Of a stretch of 41,171 nt of DNA, positions 19,796-27,857 are shown one piece after another. The stretch spans positions 14,798 through 55,968 of the forward strand of contig PAJM01000024.1 in the NCBI GenBank assembly GCA_002706065.1. Direction: 5' to 3'. The notes under the pieces are model-generated. The model worked only from the letters and a program-made list of their open reading frames with translations. It was not told the origin of the DNA and did no database searches. Made by a program: the position numbers and the translations under genes. Source of the stretch: Methanobacteriota archaeon (GTDB lineage: Archaea; Thermoplasmatota; Poseidoniia; Poseidoniales; Poseidoniaceae). Numbering within the stretch: position 1 is the first letter of the stretch; every line of letters begins with the position of its first letter.

Positions 19796-20272
19796 CTACA
19801 ATTGCGAGAACGTCACTCCACCCATCTGACAAATGTGCTTGAATTCATTTTCTTGTACGGGTTGAATCGAGAGGCGTTGTCCTCGACGAATCAACAACAT
19901 GTCAGCAAGAGCTACTTCCTCTCGAACGGTGTTGAGTGCGACTGTGGTCTCGAGTTCACATACGGGCTCAATGTCGACCATAAACCACCGAGGGGCTTCT
20001 GGTGTTGATTTTTCATCAAAATATTTCGACGAAGAATCCCATGATGTAAAGTCTCCATATCCTTCTCGACAGACCTTCGCAATTCCAGCAACGTGCGGTG
20101 GTTTGCAATTTGAATGATAAAACAAAATGAGATCTCCTATCTTCATTTCATCTCGCATCATGTTTCGCGCCTGATAATTACGAACACCATCCCAGTGCGT
20201 CTTTCCATCGGCTACAAGTTGCGCATAAGGATAAACATCGAGTTCGGACTTCATCAGCCAATACTTGACCAT
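19796..20272 (-). CDS. EVE (PUA-like) domain protein
   Basis: MVKYWLMKSELDVYPYAQLVADGKTHWDGVRNYQARNMMRDEMKIGDLILFYHSNCKPPHVAGIAKV matches the EVE/THYN1 pattern (YWLMKSEP..., W.GVRNYQARN.m..M..GD..lFYHSn). Confidence 0.9.
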   Translation of the reverse strand: MVKYWLMKSELDVYPYAQLVADGKTHWDGVRNYQARNMMRDEMKIGDLILFYHSNCKPPHVAGIAKVCREGYGDFTSWDSSSKYFDEKSTPEAPRWFMVDIEPVCELETTVALNTVREEVALADMLLIRRGQRLSIQPVQENEFKHICQMGGVTFSQL

Positions 20273-20313
20273 GTTTGATGATAGGGATACAGGTCTTATC
20301 CCTTTGCTTGGCT

Positions 20314-23300
20314 TCACCACGCTTCTTTGTTCTTAGAATCTACGACGAGAACGGCTTCCAAAACGTCGGGATGATCTGCTTTCATCTTTCCAAGGCCAAG
20401 ACGTCTCGACATGGCCGAAGGGCCACCAACAACACCAATTCCGAATTTTTCAAGCGTGATAAAGATGGCAGGTAACAAGAGCAACGCGCTCGCTGCAGCC
20501 ACCCAGAGTAAAATTAGGATGACCGTTACGAACGGCTTGATTTCTGGAATCGGAATCTGATATGCGGTAAACATACCAAGCGAAGTGACGACAGCGGCCT
20601 CAAACAGGGACATGCCTGTACCGACAGCAGCAGAACGAATCGCTTCGATGCCGCCGCCAAGTTCACGAATACGATTCGCAATGTGAATAGAGAAATCAAC
20701 CCCGACCCCCACTAAAATGGAACCTATCATCACCGTGACCAAGGATAAGGGAACATCCATTTGCCACATGACCAACCATTGAAGGGCGACTGTAGCAATC
20801 ACTGGCGAGGTTGTTAGAATTGAATAGCGGATGTCTCTGAACACAATTGCAAGAACAATGAGTGTCAAAACAATTGCAAATCCGAGGGAAGTCCATTGCG
20901 AGTCGACGATCAGTTTGTTGACTTCAATAGCGGTTGCAGCGACTCCAGTTAGCTTCTCTGCTCGCTCTTGGTGTGTTCCTTGGAATCCTTCAGAATACTC
21001 GTTGATCTGCTCGACCGCTACCGCCGTATCGGCGACTGGGATAAACGGCATATCGATGTAGATCAGCGTTCGATCATAATTCGAATTGATGAAAATTTCA
21101 CGCATTTCCTTCGTCAAGGATGAGTAGAATACATCCAACAGGAAGATCTGGCTTTGCGTTGAACCTGGCAGACCAAATTCTTCAGGAGTTGTCAGCAAAT
21201 CCCAGAACGTGGCCCCCTGCGTTACTTGCTGATCCAAAAGAATCTCGAAGGTATCTCGAACATCTTCAGGGAGGAATTCATACCCGGGTAACTCTTGAAT
21301 TTGTGAGAGAATGGGTTGACCAGAAATGGTCGGTGCAAGGCCTGTTGCTTTCATTAGGAACACCACTGAAACTGCAGAAGCATTCTCTACCGTATTCAGG
21401 TTCCGTTCTAACCCATCGATAATTTTCAGATTTTGTGCCGGATCGTCGTTTGTAGGATCATTATCTGTCACATCTCCTGATACATTTGCATGAACCAACA
21501 CCATTCCGATTTGACCGGCGTTAAATTCACGACTGTACTGTTTCATCTTGATGACTGGCTGCTCACCTTCAGGTGCCATACCAAGTAAGTCGATGTTTTC
21601 CTCAACATTGGCTTGCCCTAGCGTAGCCGACAACAAAACCAAAATGAGGAAAAAGCCAATGACACTCGTATTTCGCTTGACAGGGACATCAACAGCAGCA
21701 TCGAACACCTTCAGTGGAGGATGTTTGGGTTTTCGTAAGTCAAGGATCAGCGTTAGATTTGGAACCATGAACATCGTAAGAATGTAGACAATGACAATCC
21801 CGCCAGAAAGGGCGATACCTACGGTTTTTATCGGAGCCATCGGAGTGAATATCAGCGAAATAAAACCAATGACCGTTGTAACTGCAGACAAAAATACTGC
21901 TCGTCCCGTCGATTGCATCGACGCTTTCATTTTCTCACTTCGACTTCCTTCTTCTTCCGCGTAACGATTAGTGATGTGAAGGCCATATGAAACGCCAAGC
22001 GCCAACAAAATCGGTCCTACGATAATGACCGTCATGGTCACTTCGTAATTTGAGGCTCCAATTATCCCAAGTGTCCAAAAGACTGCACACAATGTCGGAA
22101 GACCTGCAATGATGACGACTTTAATCCCTTGAATTGGGCGAATTCCGGAAATACCTGCCTGGAGCAGGTCTGAGTGGAAAACGAACAATCCAAGTGCGAC
22201 AAGGACAACAGCCATTGGGAAAATTTCCCAGAACAATCGGAATGAAAATTCTGTAACAGAGTTAGTAATCGGGACCGGACCCGTAAGTGTCATCTTGAGC
22301 CCAAGGTCTTCCCAAGTGCATCGATCAGCACTTGCAGGATTTCCGTTTTGATCAAACTCACACGGGCGTTGCTCAGTTGAGATGTTGTCCAATCGTTCTT
22401 GTGTGGCCTTGATGATGTCTTTCGCTTCAACAGTATCCACAACTGCTACTGCCATAATTGCGCGGTCGAGTTTGAGATCCTCCCCTCCAAGACAACCGTT
22501 GTCATCTGCTCCATCAACTCCAGGCTGACCACTGCATGCATTGGTGTTTCTAGCCAATTTATCCAAACCTGGCGTAGGGGAACCATCGTTCTCGTACATC
22601 TCTCCAATGATGAGGTCAATTGTTGTTTGAGATGGAATTTCATAACCACCTGCAAATTGATCATCACCAGCTGAAAGCGCAGTAATTACGCTTGCAGCAA
22701 AATTCTCACACCCCTCTTGGAAGGATGGACATTGCCGTCCAAGCTCAGTGATGAACGCATCTCGTACACGAGGTAAACTTGAGTTGATTTCCTTCAGGAC
22801 CGTTGATATGGACAGAATGTAAATGACATCATCACTCTCGTTGTCAGAGACATAGGGATTGATGTTCTTTTCAACATAACTTATCTCTTGGAGAATACGC
22901 TGATCCGTAATGTTGTTCTTGTCCGATTCAATGTAAATGACCATGACGTTTGTCGTCCAGTCCTCTTCGACCATGCCGATGAGTTCCTTGACTTCACTAC
23001 CGTCAGGGAGGTAGACCTCCATGTCGCCATTTACGTTGAGGGCAGGTTCGTTTGGATCATCGTCGAATTGCGTGTCATCCAAGAATCCAGATGTGGTCAC
23101 AAAATACAATGTCATCATCAAAAAGAGGGCAACTGTTGCGATTGGAAAGCGAGTAATAACCCCGGTTGCACCGGTTTTTTGCCATTCTCTTTTCAACCTC
23201 TTCGGGGCTTCCAATACAGCATCGACTGCTTTCTTAGCATCGAAGTCTCGAACACGGGCAGAGATGTCAACAGAAGCAACTCGTACACGGTTCCGACTGT

Positions 23301-23427
23301 AATCAGCAATCGCTTGTATGCGTCCGACGTCCTCACCATCAGGGATTGAAGATGTGTCTTCAACTTCGTCCGACATGGTGGAACCCAACACATCCTCGGA
23401 CCCTTCATTGAAAGAATTGCCGTCCAT
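20314..23427 (-). CDS. RND superfamily (MMPL/SSD-type) transporter
   Basis: 1037 aa. Two TM blocks each with an RND-like pattern (GPILLALGVSYGLHITNRYAEEEG; MIGSILVGVGVDFSIHIANRIRELGG), large extracytoplasmic loops after TM1 and TM7. Confidence 0.85.
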   Translation of the reverse strand: MDGNSFNEGSEDVLGSTMSDEVEDTSSIPDGEDVGRIQAIADYSRNRVRVASVDISARVRDFDAKKAVDAVLEAPKRLKREWQKTGATGVITRFPIATVALFLMMTLYFVTTSGFLDDTQFDDDPNEPALNVNGDMEVYLPDGSEVKELIGMVEEDWTTNVMVIYIESDKNNITDQRILQEISYVEKNINPYVSDNESDDVIYILSISTVLKEINSSLPRVRDAFITELGRQCPSFQEGCENFAASVITALSAGDDQFAGGYEIPSQTTIDLIIGEMYENDGSPTPGLDKLARNTNACSGQPGVDGADDNGCLGGEDLKLDRAIMAVAVVDTVEAKDIIKATQERLDNISTEQRPCEFDQNGNPASADRCTWEDLGLKMTLTGPVPITNSVTEFSFRLFWEIFPMAVVLVALGLFVFHSDLLQAGISGIRPIQGIKVVIIAGLPTLCAVFWTLGIIGASNYEVTMTVIIVGPILLALGVSYGLHITNRYAEEEGSRSEKMKASMQSTGRAVFLSAVTTVIGFISLIFTPMAPIKTVGIALSGGIVIVYILTMFMVPNLTLILDLRKPKHPPLKVFDAAVDVPVKRNTSVIGFFLILVLLSATLGQANVEENIDLLGMAPEGEQPVIKMKQYSREFNAGQIGMVLVHANVSGDVTDNDPTNDDPAQNLKIIDGLERNLNTVENASAVSVVFLMKATGLAPTISGQPILSQIQELPGYEFLPEDVRDTFEILLDQQVTQGATFWDLLTTPEEFGLPGSTQSQIFLLDVFYSSLTKEMREIFINSNYDRTLIYIDMPFIPVADTAVAVEQINEYSEGFQGTHQERAEKLTGVAATAIEVNKLIVDSQWTSLGFAIVLTLIVLAIVFRDIRYSILTTSPVIATVALQWLVMWQMDVPLSLVTVMIGSILVGVGVDFSIHIANRIRELGGGIEAIRSAAVGTGMSLFEAAVVTSLGMFTAYQIPIPEIKPFVTVILILLWVAAASALLLLPAIFITLEKFGIGVVGGPSAMSRRLGLGKMKADHPDVLEAVLVVDSKNKEAW

Positions 23428-23462
23428 TTGTGAGGGAACCGTTGAAAAACCAACGGAGACAG

Positions 23463-23499
23463 GGCCAACTGGACCCCCCCATTAACAGGGGGAAGGGCC
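23463..23499 (+). other. G/C-run hairpin potential immediately upstream of valS
   Basis: GGCC...CCCCCCC-attaaca-GGGGG-aag-GGCC. Arms 23476-23480/23488-23492 and 23463-23466/23496-23499, about 10 nt before ATG 23510. Confidence 0.4.
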
Positions 23500-23509
23500 G
23501 GTGTTAAGC

Positions 23510-25972
23510 ATGGGAACGCCTCGACTTCCAGACAAACGATGGTCAATCGACCTCGAAAAGAAAATTCAAGAAGACCACTACGCAGATGAACCGAGCTACC
23601 AAGCTCGCTATGGGTTCAGGCCAGATAGTGGCAAACCTATCTTTGTGATCGATACACCTCCACCGTACCCGTCCGGAACGTGGCATATCGGAGCTGTTGC
23701 TCAATATTCAATGATCGATGTACTTGCACGTTCTCAGCGATTGCTTGGAAAGGAAGTATACTTTCCCTGGGGAGTTGATCGAAACGGAATCAACATCGAA
23801 TTTACTGTTGAGAAAAACACCAAGCGGAAAATGAAAACCTATGACAGGGAGGAATTCCTCAACTTGTGTCGAGAGACGATTGAAACCTTTACTCAAGCAA
23901 TGCGGAAAACAGCCGCTCGTGTTGGGTTATCATGTGATTTTGCAGCCGAATATCTCACGGATGCTCCAGATTACCGTTCCGTTACTCAATCGATTTTTAT
24001 TGAACTGTTCAAAAAAGGAGACATCGTTGAAGATCTCCGACCAAACATCTACGATCCAGTTGAAGGGACGACAATCGCCGATGCAGAAGTTGAACGTGTT
24101 GGCCGCATGACAAAACTTGTCGACGTCCGTTGGACAACGGAAGACGGGGAAGAACTCGTAATTTCTACAACCCGTCCTGAAATGATTTGTGCATGTGGAG
24201 TTGTCGTAGTCCACCCGGATGATGAACGGTATCAACATCTTGTAGGACAACGTGTAACGCTACCTATGCCGGTGAATGGACGTAGTACATCGGTTGAAAT
24301 ACAAACCCACGCATCTGTCAAATCTGAATTTGGCAGTGGAATTTTGATGGTGTGTTCTTTTGGTGATCAAAATGACGTTGCTGTCTTCCGAGAACTTGGG
24401 TTGACGCCATTTCAGGCCATCGATTTGAACGGATGCATGACTGGAATTTCAGGATCCCTTGAAGGTTTGACTGTTCTTGAAGCACGTGCAAAAGCAATTG
24501 AAATGCTTGATTCCAACGGACTCATCGCTTCAGTTGAAGAGCGCCAACAAGAGATTCCTGTCTCAGAACGAGGGAAAAATCCAGTTGAGATTATTCTATT
24601 GAAGGAATGGTATGTACGACAAACCCACATTCAGGACAAGATGCTTGAATTGATTGAAGAGATTGAATTCCATCCACCTCGCAACCGACAATTCTTGCTG
24701 GATTGGATGGAAAACATCAGTATCGACTGGCCCATCTCTCGTCGCCGATGGTACCACACAGAGATTCCGATTTGGTATTCCGAAGATGAAACACACATCA
24801 TCGTCCCTCCTGCGGGACAATATGTCCAACCGTGGAAGGATTCACCACCTGAAGGCTCGAGAGTCTTACGTAGAGATACGCGAGAGGATGTCGGTGATTA
24901 TTCTGCACTTCAGAACGAGATGGGAGAGATTCGCGGAGAAGAAAAGGTGTTCGATACATGGATGGATTCGTCCAACTCCAACCTCTTCGTTAGTGGCTAC
25001 CTCAATCAACCCGATGTGTTCGACAAGGCATTCCCAACAGCATTGCGTCCTCAAGGAAAAGAAATTGTTCGCACGTGGTTGTACTATACACTCCTGAAAT
25101 CTACGTTGCTCTTAGAACAACCCGGTTTCAAACACGTATGGATCGACGGACTTGGAATGGATCCTTGGGGTCGAAAGATGTCCAAATCATTGGGCAACGG
25201 CATCGATGCAGATAGCGTCCTTGAATGTGGAGCTGGTGGCCGAACCGGATCATGGAAAGTTCGTGGACCAGATGGTTCAGTCAATCTGAAAGCCAACAAA
25301 ATTGGAAGCGAATGTTTCCGATTGTGGAAAGCCTGTGAAGCACAAGTTGGTGATGATTTTCACATCAACCCGGAAGAGATTGAATCGAAGTATTTTGGCG
25401 TTTTAACGAAAATCTTCAACGTTGCACGTTTTGCAAGCCAATTCGAATGTCCAGAACAAGAACCATCAACGCCTTACCCCATCGAAGACCGATGGATTCA
25501 ATCCGAGTTTGCAGCGATGATGACATCGGTTGAAGAGTCATGGGCATCTCTTGACATTTACACCGCAACACAGGCGCTCAAGACCTTTGGGACTGGAGTA
25601 CTCCCGTCGCATTGGTTAGAAATGGCAAAATCACGACTGTACGATGGAGATGAACATGCTGCATGGACCATACATCGCGTTCTGAAAGATTTCCTCGCTG
25701 CATTCAGTCCAATATGTCCTTTCTTCTGTCACCACATCTCGATGACATTGTATGATGAAAGCGCGGTTGATGTGGATGCGTTCCCAGAGTTACCAACCAT
25801 CGATACAGAATTGAATGCTCGAACAACCGAAATTGAGGCGTTCAACAGTGAAGTCTGGAAGACCAAAAAAGAAAACGGATTATCACTTAACGCTGAAATT
25901 GAGGGGATTGTCATCCCTGAATCACTTGAAGCATTCCGAATGACGCTAACTCGAATGCATAAATTACTCTGA
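23510..25972 (+). CDS. valS: Valyl-tRNA synthetase (archaeal type)
   Basis: IDTPPPYPSGTWHIGAVAQYSMIDVLARSQRLLGKEVYFPWGVDRNGI, ISTTRPEMICACGVVVVHPDDERY (editing domain), SRRRWYHTEIPIWYSED, GLGMDPWGRKMSKSLGN. An alternative GTG start lies at 23501. Confidence 0.88.
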   Translation: MGTPRLPDKRWSIDLEKKIQEDHYADEPSYQARYGFRPDSGKPIFVIDTPPPYPSGTWHIGAVAQYSMIDVLARSQRLLGKEVYFPWGVDRNGINIEFTVEKNTKRKMKTYDREEFLNLCRETIETFTQAMRKTAARVGLSCDFAAEYLTDAPDYRSVTQSIFIELFKKGDIVEDLRPNIYDPVEGTTIADAEVERVGRMTKLVDVRWTTEDGEELVISTTRPEMICACGVVVVHPDDERYQHLVGQRVTLPMPVNGRSTSVEIQTHASVKSEFGSGILMVCSFGDQNDVAVFRELGLTPFQAIDLNGCMTGISGSLEGLTVLEARAKAIEMLDSNGLIASVEERQQEIPVSERGKNPVEIILLKEWYVRQTHIQDKMLELIEEIEFHPPRNRQFLLDWMENISIDWPISRRRWYHTEIPIWYSEDETHIIVPPAGQYVQPWKDSPPEGSRVLRRDTREDVGDYSALQNEMGEIRGEEKVFDTWMDSSNSNLFVSGYLNQPDVFDKAFPTALRPQGKEIVRTWLYYTLLKSTLLLEQPGFKHVWIDGLGMDPWGRKMSKSLGNGIDADSVLECGAGGRTGSWKVRGPDGSVNLKANKIGSECFRLWKACEAQVGDDFHINPEEIESKYFGVLTKIFNVARFASQFECPEQEPSTPYPIEDRWIQSEFAAMMTSVEESWASLDIYTATQALKTFGTGVLPSHWLEMAKSRLYDGDEHAAWTIHRVLKDFLAAFSPICPFFCHHISMTLYDESAVDVDAFPELPTIDTELNARTTEIEAFNSEVWKTKKENGLSLNAEIEGIVIPESLEAFRMTLTRMHKLL

Positions 25973-27076
25973 TTCTTCATCAAACGCCAACGTCGTTTGA
26001 CGAGTGTCCAGCTCCTCGAGTTGTCCCAAACGAAAACCAATAAGTCGTATTTTTTCCTCCTGGTGAACGTTTTCAGCGAATAAACGTCGAACTTGACGAA
26101 GAAAAACATCCGTATCATCCATTGCAACAGGTATCGAACGACCATGGGTATGGGTTTCAAACCCTGTGTATCGAATTTTGACCTCTGCAAGTCGTCCAGC
26201 AATACCCTCGGTACGTGCCTTATCCAAAACACCGATCGTCAACTGTTCCAAGAGTTCAAGCACGTGTTCATGATCACTTTGGTCGCGTGAAAACGTTCGT
26301 TCCTTTCCAATTGAACGACGCGACCGCAATGGACTTACATCATTCGAAGTCGACCCCTCAACAACTCGCAAGACCCACGATGCAAACCGTTGGGAAGTCA
26401 TTCTTGAAAGCGCAAGTTCGCCCAATTCTGCCGCCTCATCCATCGTTGTAATACCCCACTCTGCGAGAACATTCGCAGTTTTTGGCCCAATTCCCGGCAC
26501 TTCTCGGACGGTTCGACCTTCGAAAAATTCTGCAATTTCATCTGGAAGAACTCGATGAATTCCGTTTGGTTTGTTGACTTCTGAAGACATCTTTGCAATG
26601 ATGCGCGTAGGTCCAATCCCAAACGATGCTGTTAATCCAACGCGTTCATGAATTGCTCGTTGCAATCGTCGGGCAAGACCCATTGCTTCATCCCAATCGC
26701 CTCCGACGAGTTCAGTGACATCCAGATACGCTTCGTCGATGCTGGCTTGTTCAAATTTATCCGAATCGTTTCGAAGCAATTTCATGACTCGACGAGATGC
26801 CATTGAATACAGCGACCGAGTTCCACGAATGAATCGTGCTGGGCCAAAAGGGTGGCCAGGACACCGTCGCCACGCTTCAGAAATCGGCATAGCTGAACGG
26901 ACGCCGTATTCACGAGCAGCATAATTGCAGGTCGAGACAATCCCACGCCCACGTCCCTGCATTGGGTCCGAACCAATGATCAACGGTTCATCTTCGGGAA
27001 ATCCATGATGGAGTATTTCGACCGATGCAAAAAAAGCATCGAGGTCGCAATGAATGATGATTCGTTCCTTGCGCAC
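25964..27076 (-). CDS. dinB: Y-family DNA polymerase IV (DinB)
   Basis: IIHCDLDAFFASVEILHHGFPEDEPLIIG, STCNYAAREYGVRSAMPISEAWRRCP, YSMASRRVMKLL, EQASIDEAYLDVTE, ASFGIGPTRIIAKMSSEVNKPNGI, VREVPGIGPKTANVLAEWGI. Confidence 0.95.
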   Translation of the reverse strand: MRKERIIIHCDLDAFFASVEILHHGFPEDEPLIIGSDPMQGRGRGIVSTCNYAAREYGVRSAMPISEAWRRCPGHPFGPARFIRGTRSLYSMASRRVMKLLRNDSDKFEQASIDEAYLDVTELVGGDWDEAMGLARRLQRAIHERVGLTASFGIGPTRIIAKMSSEVNKPNGIHRVLPDEIAEFFEGRTVREVPGIGPKTANVLAEWGITTMDEAAELGELALSRMTSQRFASWVLRVVEGSTSNDVSPLRSRRSIGKERTFSRDQSDHEHVLELLEQLTIGVLDKARTEGIAGRLAEVKIRYTGFETHTHGRSIPVAMDDTDVFLRQVRRLFAENVHQEEKIRLIGFRLGQLEELDTRQTTLAFDEESE

Positions 27077-27094
27077 ACAACACTACACTTGTCG

Positions 27095-27148
27095 ACAGTG
27101 TTTGAAATTCATCCTTCACTTTTTGGCTACTCTCTCGGAAAACACTGT
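27095..27148. promoter_or_regulatory. Candidate operator: inverted pair of AAACACTGT in the dinB / recA-like divergent intergenic region
   Basis: acagtgttt (27095-27103) and aaacactgt (27140-27148) are exact reverse complements, 45 bp apart. Each is embedded in an imperfect local dyad (acacTtgtcgacagtgt; aaaacactgtggttt). Confidence 0.35.
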
Positions 27149-27185
27149 GGTTTGAGTTCGACGATTGACAATACTTGGTGAGTCA

Positions 27186-27857
27186 ATGCATCCAGTCAGG
27201 CAAACAAATCGAGAATTGCAGATTCCTTCAACTGGAATCACACTTCTGGAAGGTCCCGGATATTTTGGCAAGGATGTTCGCATTGTAGTTCAGCAATGGA
27301 CTGCTTTGTTACTCTCACAAGGTCACGCAGTACATTGGATTGATGGTGGACATCGATTTGATCCGAGTAGTTTTTTCCCCCTTATGCGATCGTTGAACTG
27401 TCACATCGAAGAAGGCCTACGCAGATTGTACATTGGCCGTGGATTCACATTGCATCAACTGCATGCACTTATCGCAAGAGTTCGCCATGAAGTCACACTC
27501 ACAAAGGCTTCAATCATCGTCATCGATGGGATGCTTGCTATGTTTCTTGACGAACAAATCAAGCGTTTTGAATCACGTTCAATATTGCGCCATTGTCTTG
27601 CAGCACTTCAAGAACTGTCCCAATCTTGTCCAGTAGTGGTCCTTGACGGAAAGACAACATCACCCTTGCATCAGCAACTCAAACATACGATGCGGCCATA
27701 CCTCAGTCAACGATTGAAAGGGCAATGGGAGAATCAAAAACGGAGAGGATTGCGTTTTTGGAACAAGGATGAACAATATGTGATCGATACGAAGCCAATG
27801 ATGAATCAACATCAACAACGGCTGAATGAACTCACATCCATTGCTCGAGACGGGTGA
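27186..27857 (+). CDS. RecA/RadA superfamily-like protein with degenerate P-loop
   Basis: GITLLEGPGYFGKDVRIVVQQWTALLLSQGHAVHWIDGG (degenerate Walker A) and SIIVIDGMLAMF (Walker B-like), followed by R.ILRHCLAALQELSQSCPVVVLDGK. The ORF track starts at TTG 27165; ATG 27186 is preferred. Confidence 0.6.
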   Translation: MHPVRQTNRELQIPSTGITLLEGPGYFGKDVRIVVQQWTALLLSQGHAVHWIDGGHRFDPSSFFPLMRSLNCHIEEGLRRLYIGRGFTLHQLHALIARVRHEVTLTKASIIVIDGMLAMFLDEQIKRFESRSILRHCLAALQELSQSCPVVVLDGKTTSPLHQQLKHTMRPYLSQRLKGQWENQKRRGLRFWNKDEQYVIDTKPMMNQHQQRLNELTSIARDG

